From: Clostridium sp. DSM 17811
GTDB taxonomy: Bacteria; Bacillota; Clostridia; Clostridiales; Clostridiaceae
Length of the DNA stretch: 38,180 nt
Direction: 5' to 3'
Assembly (NCBI RefSeq): GCF_018861905.1
Contig: NZ_JAHLDU010000032.1
Span: 1-38,180 of the forward strand
The notes beneath the pieces were generated by a model. That model searched no databases. It saw only the letters and a program-made list of their open reading frames with translations, and had not been told where the DNA came from. Below are positions 1 to 8,546 of the stretch, piece after piece; positions within the stretch are counted from its first letter, which is position 1; each line of letters opens with the position of its first letter. Position numbers and translations under genes: made by a program.

Positions 1-108
1 GCGATATCTATTAGGTAATGCAGCATAAACAAAGCGCCTACCAAATGATAGACGCCTTGCTTGAAATCTTTAATTATTTCCACTGTCTACTTGACAGGGG
101 GCAGTTCA
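1..108 (+). mobile_element. 3' end of an IS3-family-like insertion sequence (partial)
   Basis: Bases 2-28 read as a transposase-like C-terminus (RYLLGNAA, then a stop). After about 50 non-coding bases comes an end-like sequence at 80-108 finishing in GGGGGCAGTTCA, with the terminal CA expected of IS3-type ends. Read in reverse it begins TGAACTGCCCCC and contains GTAGACAGT, which also occurs in the left end of the IS-like element at the other window edge. The rest of the element lies outside the window. Family assignment is by resemblance only. Confidence 0.5.
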
Positions 109-235
109 AAAAATCGGGTGCTTTTTAACTTTTTGCCATCATATTGGCCACGTGATTATCTGAAATTTAACACTAAATGACTCAAATGACTCAAATGAAA
201 TAGTTAAAATTGATAAAGTAAGGAGAGAAAACAAA

Positions 236-2014
236 ATGAGAAAGAATAATGTATTTCGGAGGATAGCTATACGGTATCTTCCCTGGATGGTTGTGGAATT
301 GATTGCAGCATATGTGCTGACCTCAATTATTGTTAAGGGTAGCAGTCTAATATCCAATGCCATTGATGTACTTCTTTCTGGACAAGTGTCGGGTATTGTA
401 AGTACGGATTTTATGATGCAACTTTTCATTTTTGTGGGAATTGGTTTTGTGGCATCTCTGGTTAGAGATGTGTGCGCGTCACAATTCAGTGTAAATATTC
501 AGACACAGTTTCGCGAGGAGGCTGGGAGAAAACTGGTTCGTCTAGAATTTAAGTATTTTGACAAGAACTCCTCTGGTACCATTTTGAACAAGTTAATTTC
601 GGATATTGGACAAGCTGGACGGTTCTTTTCAGAAACACTTCCTGATATTTGTCGAATATTGGTTGAGGCTGTGACTATTATTATTTCCATCGGTAAGATT
701 GATGGTATGCTGGTGATATTTATAGCGGTTGGGTATCCTTTGGTGCTGGTGGTATCTCATTACTCATCTAAGCGAATGGCAAACTTAGCTAAGAATCGAT
801 GGAAGAAAATTGATGTACTTAACTCCACTGCTTATGACAATATTCAAGGCATCATTGTAGGCAGAAGCTTCAATCTGATGTCAGTAATGCAGAAAAAAAT
901 CTACAAAGCTAACGATGAGATTCTGCAGTTTGAATTTATGCGTAATAAATTGTCAGCAATATCATGGATTATGCAGGGCGTGATTAACTGGCTGCCAAAT
1001 ATTATTTTGGCCACATTGGCACTAATGAGGGTTTTAAACGGTTCACTTACTGTGGGAGAGATGACTTTCTTCATTCTTATGTTGGACCGAATTATCCATC
1101 CTTTAAGTGAACTACCTATGTTGTTTAATGATGCACGTGAAATTGGTGTGTCCATCCAGCGTCTGGAAGAACTGATGGGGCAAGCGGACGAACCCAGCGG
1201 AGATTGGGATGGAAGTCACTACGCCCGAGATTGTGATCAGGTACTGGAAACTGTTATCGAATTTGAAAATGTAAATTTTGCTTACAATAAAGATTGCCAA
1301 GTGTTGTACAATGTAAACTTCATCATTCAGGCTGGAAAAAATGTGGCCTTTGTAGGTAGTTCTGGGGAGGGTAAGTCTACCATTTTTAAGCTGCTCTGTG
1401 GATTTTATAAGAAGCAATCAGGAAATTATAAGCTTTACGGCAGAAATTTTGAAGATTGGAATCTGAATGCGGCGAGAAATCTATATTCTTTGGTATCCCA
1501 GAATGTATTTTTATTTCCAGAAAGCATTGCTGATAATATAGCCTATGGACGAGAGGGAGCTACCATGGAAGAAATTAAGGAGGCCTGTCGCTTAGCCAAT
1601 ATTCATGACTTTATTATCAGTCTGCCACAGCAGTATGATACAATGGCTGGCGAGCGTGGAACACGACTTTCCGGCGGCGAACGGCAACGTATTTCCATTG
1701 CTAGGGCCTTTCTTAAAAATGCGCCAATCCTTCTTTTGGATGAGCCGACCTCAGCCATTGATGTGGGTACAGAGGATTTGATTAAAGAGGCCATAGAGCG
1801 TATTTCTCAGGGGAAAACAGTCATCACCATTGCACATAGGCTGTCCACCATTGAGAACGCAGATACCATTATGGTACTGTCAAAGGGGCAGATTGTAGAG
1901 AGTGGAACTAATGAGGAGTTATTGATGAAAAAAGGTATTTATTACCATTTATATCAGGCACAACGGCAGGCTCAGGAGGAAAGAAAGGAGGAGACATTAA
2001 ATGAAATTATCTAG
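236..2014 (+). CDS. ABC exporter, fused permease/ATPase, first half of a pair
   Basis: A half-transporter of 592 residues that should dimerise with the product of the next gene to drive ATP-dependent export across the cytoplasmic membrane. The N-terminal ~300 residues are hydrophobic (type 1 exporter transmembrane domain). The ATPase domain follows: Walker A GSSGEGKST near residue 374, Q-loop SLVSQN, signature LSGGERQR near 478, Walker B ILLLDEPTS near 498, H-loop IAHRLST near 532. All catalytic motifs are intact. The ATG at 236 has AAGGAGAG eight bases upstream. The 3' end overlaps the next gene by 14 bases, so translation is probably coupled. Codons look richer in G and C than in genes further right, and an IS end lies 128 bases upstream, which suggests transfer. 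The substrate cannot be told; multidrug, peptide and siderophore exporters share this layout. Confidence 0.9.
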   Translation: MRKNNVFRRIAIRYLPWMVVELIAAYVLTSIIVKGSSLISNAIDVLLSGQVSGIVSTDFMMQLFIFVGIGFVASLVRDVCASQFSVNIQTQFREEAGRKLVRLEFKYFDKNSSGTILNKLISDIGQAGRFFSETLPDICRILVEAVTIIISIGKIDGMLVIFIAVGYPLVLVVSHYSSKRMANLAKNRWKKIDVLNSTAYDNIQGIIVGRSFNLMSVMQKKIYKANDEILQFEFMRNKLSAISWIMQGVINWLPNIILATLALMRVLNGSLTVGEMTFFILMLDRIIHPLSELPMLFNDAREIGVSIQRLEELMGQADEPSGDWDGSHYARDCDQVLETVIEFENVNFAYNKDCQVLYNVNFIIQAGKNVAFVGSSGEGKSTIFKLLCGFYKKQSGNYKLYGRNFEDWNLNAARNLYSLVSQNVFLFPESIADNIAYGREGATMEEIKEACRLANIHDFIISLPQQYDTMAGERGTRLSGGERQRISIARAFLKNAPILLLDEPTSAIDVGTEDLIKEAIERISQGKTVITIAHRLSTIENADTIMVLSKGQIVESGTNEELLMKKGIYYHLYQAQRQAQEERKEETLNEII

Positions 2015-3659
2015 AATACTTATTAAATTGACTAAGACATTCATGGGGAGGCGTGCTTTCATATATTTTGGAGCTATTCTTGTAATGGCGATATTCGAAG
2101 GACTATTCAAGACTATTAGTTCTTTTTTGATTCGAGATTTATTCACAATGGCTGGGCATAGAACAACCAATGGGTTATTCTTACTTCTTGTGAAAAATTT
2201 ATTGATAGGTGCTGTGGCCATGTTGATTCAGATGGTAGCAACAGTCATTTATAACAATGAGTCTAAACGGGCAATTGCAAAGATTAATCAATTGGTGTAT
2301 ATGAAATCAGTGTGGTTTCCTATAGAATATTATGATACTCATCATACCGGAGATTTTATGTCAAAATTAATGTATGATGCAAGCAAAACCGGAGACATTT
2401 TTGGTTCTAGGCTTCGTCGCATTATTATGCCCATTATAATGGTTATTCTATTTCTGATTCCTATGTTTTATCTATGCCCACAGGTGACAGTGGGATTGTT
2501 AGCGGTAAGCTGCATTTCCCTACTAGTGAATACATTAATGGTAAAGCCCATGAAAAAGGTTAGTTCCAAAATGTCAAAGGTAAACAAAGGGATGATACAG
2601 AATCTGACCAATATTATGCAGGGAATAGAAACGATTAAGATTTTTGCGGTGAAGGATATAATTATGAAGCAATATGATGTTTCAAATAAGCAGTGTGCAA
2701 AGGCACAAAAGAAACAGAATTGGTATTCAGCACTGCTGACAGGTTTGAATAATGCCTTCAATCTGCTCTGTTCGCTGGTATTCTTAGGTGTGGGAATTTA
2801 CTATGTTGAACAAGGCGTGGTGGATGTTGCTTCGCTGACGGCATTGTATATGTTGTATGGAACCTTTAGTTGGTATTTCTTACAAATTGGGCGATATATT
2901 CCCGAGTTGGTCAACTGTTTGGTTAACGCCCAGCAAGTCTTTGAATTTATGGGTATGCAAGAAGAACCAAAAACCTATATTGAACATATGCTGGAAGGTA
3001 CAGAAAAAGAGTCTTCTCAGCGTGCTTATATTTCTATGGAAAATATCACCTTCGGATACAATGAAAATGATAAGAAAGTTCTAAAGGATTTTAATTTGTC
3101 TGTAAAAAAAGGAACTTCAGTAGCCATTACTGGTCATTCTGGACGTGGCAAGAGTACCTTAGCTAAGCTTTTATTGGGATTCTATCCGGTAGAAAAGGGA
3201 CAAATATATATTGATGGTGTATCATTAGAAAAACTGGGATTACATAAACTTCGTGAGTTGATTGCTTACGTGCCACAGGATACCTATTTGTACAACGTAA
3301 GTATTGCCGAAAACATTTCCTATGGAAGGGCTGAGGCTACTATGGAAGAGGTTGTGCAGTCGGCAAAGGCGTCCAATGCCCATGAATTCATTATGAAGCA
3401 GTCAGAAGGATATGATACCTTGGTAGGTGAGCGTGGTAACAAGCTGTCTGGTGGGGAGAAGCAGCGTATTGCAATTGCCAGGGCCATCCTTAAAAATGCG
3501 CCCATTCTTTTACTGGATGAGGCAACTTCAGCACTTGATAACGAGTCAGAATATTTGGTTCAAGAGGCAATACAGTCGCTCATGAAGGACAGAACCACGA
3601 TTATGATAGCTCATCGGCCGAGCACCATTGCCACAGCGGACGTTGAGGTGGCAATGTAG
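2001..3659 (+). CDS. ABC exporter, second half-transporter, C-terminally truncated
   Basis: Partner half-transporter of 552 residues with an N-terminal membrane domain (about 1-310) and an ATPase domain: Walker A GHSGRGKST near residue 377, Q-loop YVPQDT, signature LSGGEKQR near 480, Walker B ILLLDEATS near 502. The H-loop reads AHRPST where AHRLST is usual. The protein stops 11 residues after HRPST, at ADVEVAM. Family members normally continue about 30-45 residues (a V-M-x-x-G-x-I-V-E-x-G strand and a C-terminal helix). Both the Walker sites and the H-loop His survive, so activity is possible, but the end looks like a deletion junction. It overlaps the upstream gene, with its SD (AAAGGAGGAG) inside that gene's end. 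It may be a decaying gene. Confidence 0.85.
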   Translation: MKLSRILIKLTKTFMGRRAFIYFGAILVMAIFEGLFKTISSFLIRDLFTMAGHRTTNGLFLLLVKNLLIGAVAMLIQMVATVIYNNESKRAIAKINQLVYMKSVWFPIEYYDTHHTGDFMSKLMYDASKTGDIFGSRLRRIIMPIIMVILFLIPMFYLCPQVTVGLLAVSCISLLVNTLMVKPMKKVSSKMSKVNKGMIQNLTNIMQGIETIKIFAVKDIIMKQYDVSNKQCAKAQKKQNWYSALLTGLNNAFNLLCSLVFLGVGIYYVEQGVVDVASLTALYMLYGTFSWYFLQIGRYIPELVNCLVNAQQVFEFMGMQEEPKTYIEHMLEGTEKESSQRAYISMENITFGYNENDKKVLKDFNLSVKKGTSVAITGHSGRGKSTLAKLLLGFYPVEKGQIYIDGVSLEKLGLHKLRELIAYVPQDTYLYNVSIAENISYGRAEATMEEVVQSAKASNAHEFIMKQSEGYDTLVGERGNKLSGGEKQRIAIARAILKNAPILLLDEATSALDNESEYLVQEAIQSLMKDRTTIMIAHRPSTIATADVEVAM

Positions 3660-3869
3660 AGAAAATTCGTGCTCAAATAGAGAATGTTGGTGAAAATGTA
3701 TAATAAAATATGGTATACTATGATAAATATAGTTAACAAATTATGAATAAAAATAAATTGAAATCTGGATAGTAGGCTTACAGCATTTACGTATTATCTT
3801 ATAATTTATGGTTATATTTTATTTATCAGAAAGTGCATAAAAAGGTATACATATTAAAGGAGTGTTAAA

Positions 3870-4670
3870 ATGAAACATTGCATAAAATGCAACACAGAAC
3901 TGACAGACAAAAGTAAATACTGCAATGAATGTGGAAAAAACCAATCGACAGATGCGTATGACAATCAAGATAGTTATGATGCGCAAGAGGATAATTACAA
4001 AAGAGAACCTGTATATACTGTTAAGCCAGAGTATAGAGAAAACTCAGATTACGAAGATGCTAATAACTTTCATGCAAAACGTAAACATAGTCCAATATTA
4101 ATAATATGCCTAATAGTAATAGTAGTAGTTGCTGCACTTGGTTTAATGTCAACTAATAAAGATAAATCAGATGATCTTAAATATCAGGATATACCAGCTT
4201 CAACTAAAAGTGTTACTCCCGAAGCAACTAAAACTGAACCAGCTAAAACAGCTAAATCAGCCATAGTAGGAAAATTACATCAGAAAGTTATTGTTCCAGA
4301 TATTCGGTATGGAACATATGAAATTACAATTAACAGTATTACATTAACAACAGAAAGAAATAAATATAGCAAGGTTAAAGCAGTAGAAGTGTATAAGATT
4401 AATTATACCTACAAATTATTGTCTAGTGGAACTTCAACACATGGTTTATACGTATCTAGTTTCGCTTCATTTGATAGCACAGGAGAGTCAGGAGAAGGTT
4501 ATCCAGGCGGGGCTGGTGATTACCCTAAGCCATTAACTATTATAGGGACTAAATGTTCAGCAGATACATTTGTAGCAGTTAAAAATAAAAGTTCTTTCAT
4601 AAATTTAGTTTTAGACTATAATGTGACTAATGATAGCGGACATATGACATTTAAAATACCAACTAAATAA
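3870..4670 (+). CDS. zinc-ribbon, single-pass membrane protein
   Basis: A 266-residue protein with an N-terminal zinc ribbon (Cys4, Cys7, Cys18, Cys21), a polar acidic/Tyr-rich linker to about residue 70, one transmembrane helix (about 74-93) and an extracytoplasmic part. That part has a Thr/Lys/Pro-rich spacer (about 105-130) and a beta-rich C-terminal domain of about 130 residues resembling the DUF4352/DUF5067-type domains of Firmicutes surface proteins. The ATG has AAAGGAG about nine bases upstream. The zinc ribbon should be cytoplasmic and the C-terminus outside. Function is unknown. Two more proteins with the same Cys spacing lie at 23.4-25.8 kb. It seems to be transcribed alone, with a hairpin after it. 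Confidence 0.8.
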   Translation: MKHCIKCNTELTDKSKYCNECGKNQSTDAYDNQDSYDAQEDNYKREPVYTVKPEYRENSDYEDANNFHAKRKHSPILIICLIVIVVVAALGLMSTNKDKSDDLKYQDIPASTKSVTPEATKTEPAKTAKSAIVGKLHQKVIVPDIRYGTYEITINSITLTTERNKYSKVKAVEVYKINYTYKLLSSGTSTHGLYVSSFASFDSTGESGEGYPGGAGDYPKPLTIIGTKCSADTFVAVKNKSSFINLVLDYNVTNDSGHMTFKIPTK

Positions 4671-4683
4671 TTGATTATACACC

Positions 4684-4717
4684 TTTAGCCCTTGCTTAAT
4701 TATTGGCAAGGGTTAAA
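4684..4717. terminator. hairpin between convergent genes
   Basis: Inverted repeat TTTAGCCCTTGC ... GCAAGGGTTAAA with a 10-base loop, in the gap between the converging zinc-ribbon and histidine-kinase genes. The stem has one G-T pair. There is no long T-run, so it is a probable bidirectional terminator rather than a strong one. Confidence 0.5.
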
Positions 4718-4771
4718 TTTAGATTTAGCCATTGATAATTTAATCATATTTTTTCTGCTTAATGGTTTGAA

Positions 4772-6175
4772 TTATTCTGTATATATATCAGACAGCTCAA
4801 TATTGATTCGGTCAGTTATGTCTTTTTTTATCTCGTTTACACCTAAGGATTTATCAACTTGTTTTACTGGAAGAATGATAATAAATTCACTTCCAATATT
4901 CTGTTCACTTTTAAGGATTATCTTGCCTTCGTGTAGTTTCACAAAAGATTTAACTAGAGAAAGGCCTATACCAGTTCCTTCATTATTTCTTTTTAATGTC
5001 TTGTCCACCTGCATAAATCTACCGAAAATTATTTCCTTTTTATCATCGGGGATTCCTACTCCAGTATCTCTAACTGATATTTCAACATTATCCACTTTAT
5101 CCAATACTGTTACATATATTTTTCCGCCTCTGTCTGTAAATTTTAAAGCGTTTGAAAGTAAGTTAAGTATAATTCTCTCTATTTTATCGCCATCAAACGC
5201 CATTAACTTTTCTTCAACATTAGTGTCAAATATTATGTCTATACCTTTATTTTCAGCGATAGAAATTATAGACATGGTAATATCTTCAATCAAATAAACA
5301 ATGTTTCCATTCTCCATATGTAGAGTAATAAATCCCGAATCTAGTTTTGTCATGTCTAATAAATTGTTAATTAATCTAATAAGTCTATTAGAATTTTTCT
5401 TCATTATTTGTAAATACTTTCTTCTCTTCTCAATAATTTTTTCTTCATTGCTTTCATTGTACATATTCATCATCTGTAGAGAAGAAAAAATTACATTTAA
5501 TGGAGTTTTCAATTCATGCGATATGTTACAAAAGAACTCTGTTATAAATTTAGTATGTTCTTTTGTTTCGTTTAATAGTTCAATAGTTGTTTTTGCATCT
5601 TCTTTTAACTTTAGCATTTGTAATTGCATTTCTAATAGTTTTAATTGATTGCCTTCAAAAGTTACGTGTTCACCTAATATCCATGCGATAATGATAAATC
5701 CTACTGATAACACCAAGTCATTTTCGAAATAGGTGTTTACTACTAAATTAGAAACAAAAGTCAAATCTATAGATAATATAATAGCTGACGATATATAAGA
5801 AAGTATTAAACCACGCCTCTTACCTTGAGATATGGTTGTTGTGATAATGCTAAAGAAAAACAGATATTTATATTGGCTCATATAAGTGCCAGATAATAAA
5901 ACAAATAAAGATAGAATGAAAATAAATAAGATATCTTCTGCAACTAAAAGATTCTTTGATTTTTTAAAGTTATTTTTAAAATAAATAATCCACCATAATA
6001 AATAAAATAATGATAAAAAGATAAGAAATATTGCCAAATTTAATTGGACACGAGTTGTGGAGTTTGTTTTATTATATGGAATATTGAAAATAAGTATTAA
6101 TATAAATAGTAAAATAGCGAACTTAGTAAATGTAATTATTGCTAAAATATTATTATATTTATCATTGTTATTCAT
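4772..6175 (-). CDS. membrane sensor histidine kinase (orphan)
   Basis: A 467-residue sensor kinase. The N-terminal ~165 residues hold about five or six transmembrane helices with short loops and no sizeable extracellular domain, so it may sense within the membrane. A helical linker (about 175-205) leads to the HisKA domain with phospho-acceptor His220 in NISHELKTPLN. The ATPase domain has the N box NLLSNALKF (Asn342), G1 DTGVGIPD (370-377), F box FGRFMQ and G2 GTGIGLSLVK (400-409); all appear functional. The protein ends in INIELSDIYTE, almost the tail of the kinase at 7012-8295. The start has AGAAGGTG upstream on the minus strand. No response regulator is in the window, so its partner is elsewhere. 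Confidence 0.9.
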   Translation of the reverse strand: MNNNDKYNNILAIITFTKFAILLFILILIFNIPYNKTNSTTRVQLNLAIFLIFLSLFYLLWWIIYFKNNFKKSKNLLVAEDILFIFILSLFVLLSGTYMSQYKYLFFFSIITTTISQGKRRGLILSYISSAIILSIDLTFVSNLVVNTYFENDLVLSVGFIIIAWILGEHVTFEGNQLKLLEMQLQMLKLKEDAKTTIELLNETKEHTKFITEFFCNISHELKTPLNVIFSSLQMMNMYNESNEEKIIEKRRKYLQIMKKNSNRLIRLINNLLDMTKLDSGFITLHMENGNIVYLIEDITMSIISIAENKGIDIIFDTNVEEKLMAFDGDKIERIILNLLSNALKFTDRGGKIYVTVLDKVDNVEISVRDTGVGIPDDKKEIIFGRFMQVDKTLKRNNEGTGIGLSLVKSFVKLHEGKIILKSEQNIGSEFIIILPVKQVDKSLGVNEIKKDITDRINIELSDIYTE

Positions 6176-6472
6176 TTTTCACCTTCTATTTACCTATAGA
6201 TAACCTAACTGGTTTTGCTACAGATAATTATATTTTTTATATCTCCTATCATGGCTTTAGTAATCCATTTATATTATCATCAGATTTAAGATCTAAATTA
6301 AACATTTTATTTACATTTATTCTAAATAAAAACATTTATATATAACATAATACATTAAAAAAGACGATAAATCCATACTTATTTTGCAATACGTGACAAT
6401 TTGTTTGCATATCATAGAGGAGTTATCTAATAATTTCTTTAAATACCTAATTTAATAATTATTTAATAAAAA

Positions 6473-6500
6473 TTGTAATAGTTTGTTTTTTGTGTATAAT
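6473..6500 (+). promoter_or_regulatory. sigma-A type promoter for the STAS-like/kinase pair
   Basis: TTGTAA, a 16-base spacer, then TATAAT (6495-6500). It lies 46 bases upstream of the ATG at 6547, in an otherwise AT-rich gap downstream of the divergent kinase gene. Confidence 0.55.
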
Positions 6501-6546
6501 TAAGCAAGGTCAATAAAACAAAGAAATCAAGGGGTGGTTGGTACAA

Positions 6547-6939
6547 ATGATAAAAACAATAAGTATACAAAACGAATATGAATTAAAGGTTGATGTTGAA
6601 AGAAAGATAGTATATGAAAAATTTGAAGGAATGTTTACACAAGAAGCTGTAGCAAATATGAAGAATGATTATAAAACAAAAATACTTCCTTTATTTAAAG
6701 GCAGTAAATGGGCTAAATATTGCGATATGAGAATTTACAAATTAACAGACAGTCAAAATGAATTAGGAGAATTTGTTCAGTATTGTACAGATAATGGAAT
6801 GGCTCATGCTGCCCTTATAATTTCAAGTGTAGTAGTGAAAATGCAAATGAGTAGGGTAGGCAAAAACGTAGGAGTTACTCCAGTTGTATTTACTTATGAA
6901 AAGGAAGCAGAAGATTACTTAAAGACAGCTGGATATTAA
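6547..6939 (+). CDS. small STAS/SpoIIAA-like protein of unknown function
   Basis: A soluble 130-residue protein. A TTG at 6538 is in frame, but the SD-like AAGGGGTGG sits right before that TTG and is well spaced for the ATG at 6547, which is chosen here. The pattern of N-terminal beta strands (IVYEKFEGMF), a helix (QEAVANMKNDY), a central GSKWAKYCDMR strand and a later IIxVVFTYEKEAEDYL segment resembles the SpoIIAA-like fold of the STAS superfamily; this is a fold guess, not a firm family call. No transmembrane segment or signal peptide is seen. It has its own promoter and lies 72 bases upstream of a soluble histidine kinase, so the two are probably co-transcribed and may work together. Confidence 0.7.
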   Translation: MIKTISIQNEYELKVDVERKIVYEKFEGMFTQEAVANMKNDYKTKILPLFKGSKWAKYCDMRIYKLTDSQNELGEFVQYCTDNGMAHAALIISSVVVKMQMSRVGKNVGVTPVVFTYEKEAEDYLKTAGY

Positions 6940-7011
6940 TAAGCCAAGTGACATCAAATGCAAAAGAATTTAATGTTATGAGAAATAAAAACTGAAGGAT
7001 GATGATAGAGT

Positions 7012-8295
7012 ATGAATGACTCTTTTTACAGACAGGTAACGAAGCAAATGGTGGCAAGACTTAAAGAAGAACGGGAGATAGCAGAAAGGGCAGCCGAGTT
7101 AATTAACGCTAATAAAGAGCTTGCCCTTCAAATTGGAGAGAAAGCAGATAGGACAGCAGAGTTAATTAACGCTAATAATGAGCTTGCCTTTCTAATTGAA
7201 GAAAAAGCAGAAAGGGCAGCAGAGTTAATTAACGCTAATAATGAGCTTGCTTTTCTAAGAGGAGAGAAAGCAGAAAGGGCAGCAGAGTTAGTTGTTGCTA
7301 ATAAGGAACTTGCTTTTCAAATTGGAGAAAAAGCAGACAGGGCATCAGAATTAATTATAGTTAATAGGGAGCTTGCCTTTCAAATTGGAGAGAAAGCGGA
7401 TAGGGCGGCAGAGTTAATTATTGCTAATAAGGAGCTTGCATTTCAAAGTGGCGAGAAAAAAGACCGGGAAGCAGAGTTAATTGTCGCTAATAAAGAGTTA
7501 ATCATTGCGAATAAGACCCAGGGAGAATTCCTCGTTAACATATCTCATGAACTTAAAACGCCATTAAATGTTATTTTCTCAACAGCTCAGTTATTTGATT
7601 TGTATTGTAAGAGTGGTTCATTAGATAATAAGAAGAATTCAATTGTTAAATATATAGAATCAATCAAGCAAAATTCTTATAGATTATCTAAGCTTATCAA
7701 TAATATAGTTGATTTATCAAAGATTGAGGCAGGTTTCTTTAAATTGAACTTATCAAATAATAATATAATCACAGTTGTAGAAGAAATAGTTATGTCTGTA
7801 ACTAGTTTGATTGAGTGTAAAGGTCTAAATATTATTTTTGATACGGATGTAGAAGAAAAAATTATTGCTTGTGATACAGAAAAGATAGAGAGAATAGTAT
7901 TAAATCTTATATCAAATGCGATAAAATTTTCAGATGAAGGTGACCAAATAGTTGTAGCTATTAAGGATAAGAATGAATTTGTTGAAATATCAGTTAAAGA
8001 TAATGGCATAGGAATTGAAGAAGGGCACTTAAATATGATATTTGATAGATTTAAACAGGTAGACAAATCATTATCAAGGAATACAGAAGGTACAGGTGTT
8101 GGCTTAAGTTTAGTTAAGTCCATTGTGGAATTACTTGGTGGTAATATATATGTTGAAAGTGAATATGGAAAAGGAAGTAAGTTTACAGTTAAGCTTCCTT
8201 CAGAAAAGGTACTTCAGGAAAATAGGATATATAGTAACGAAATGAGAAGTAAAAATCAAAGCATACGAGTTGAGCTTTCAGATATTTATTTGTAA
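7012..8295 (+). CDS. soluble histidine kinase with 21-residue coiled-coil repeats
   Basis: A 427-residue cytoplasmic kinase with no transmembrane helix. Residues 26-151 are six tandem 21-residue units (typical parts: RAAELINANKELAF, then QIGEKAD) plus a partial seventh, three heptads per unit, predicting a long signalling coiled coil. HisKA follows with His179 in NISHELKTPLN, and then a complete ATPase domain: N box LNLISNAIKF, G1 DNGIGIEE, F box FDRFKQVD and G2 GTGVGLSLVK. The C-terminal IRVELSDIYL closely resembles the end of the kinase at 4772-6175, and the catalytic halves are clearly related. The ATG has AAGGATG ten bases upstream. With no sensor domain of its own, it may take input from a partner such as the STAS-like protein encoded just upstream. 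Confidence 0.9.
   Translation: MNDSFYRQVTKQMVARLKEEREIAERAAELINANKELALQIGEKADRTAELINANNELAFLIEEKAERAAELINANNELAFLRGEKAERAAELVVANKELAFQIGEKADRASELIIVNRELAFQIGEKADRAAELIIANKELAFQSGEKKDREAELIVANKELIIANKTQGEFLVNISHELKTPLNVIFSTAQLFDLYCKSGSLDNKKNSIVKYIESIKQNSYRLSKLINNIVDLSKIEAGFFKLNLSNNNIITVVEEIVMSVTSLIECKGLNIIFDTDVEEKIIACDTEKIERIVLNLISNAIKFSDEGDQIVVAIKDKNEFVEISVKDNGIGIEEGHLNMIFDRFKQVDKSLSRNTEGTGVGLSLVKSIVELLGGNIYVESEYGKGSKFTVKLPSEKVLQENRIYSNEMRSKNQSIRVELSDIYL
7087..7464 (+). repeat. six tandem 63-bp repeats inside the kinase gene
   Basis: Six in-frame units of 63 bases, each encoding 21 residues, followed by a partial unit to about 7512. Units share GCAGAGTTAATT, GCTAATAA and GAGCTTGC with scattered changes, so they are related but diverged. 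Copy number could vary between strains by slippage or recombination. Confidence 0.85.
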
Positions 8296-8546
8296 ATTTA
8301 TTTCAAAATTCCACGAGTGATTTAATATTGACATAGGAGAGCCTTTCTCTTACTGTTTCTTCTTATTTAAATTCATACTCAATTTTCAATAGTATTTTGA
8401 AGTGTTGGGAGATACTTAACATCTGAAATCGATCCAGCTACAACTTCGCAATGGCTCATTACTTCTTAAACCCTAATTTCAATAATTTAACATTTAATGG
8501 AACATCCTCTTGAGAAAATTTACAGCTTATTTATCAAGTTTTTAAC

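Noticed and set aside
22..55. Imperfect hairpin GCGCCTACC/GATAGACGC inside the left IS end.
   Set aside because: Two mismatches in nine pairs and no T-run; not enough for a terminator.
3715..3727. TATACT/TATGAT boxes upstream of the first zinc-ribbon gene as a promoter.
   Set aside because: No -35 at an acceptable distance in such AT-rich sequence.
4692..5297. Rightward 201-residue open frame overlapping the membrane kinase gene.
   Set aside because: Shadow of the real minus-strand kinase; hydrophobic filler sequence, no SD.
7677..8123. 148-residue minus-strand frame opposite the soluble kinase.
   Set aside because: Antisense shadow of conserved kinase motifs.
8379..8459. Minus-strand short frame reading MSHCEVVAGSISDVKYLPTL.. 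that sounds like a protein C-terminus.
   Set aside because: Only 26 residues, no SD and no recognised family; it may be a gene remnant, but this cannot be supported.
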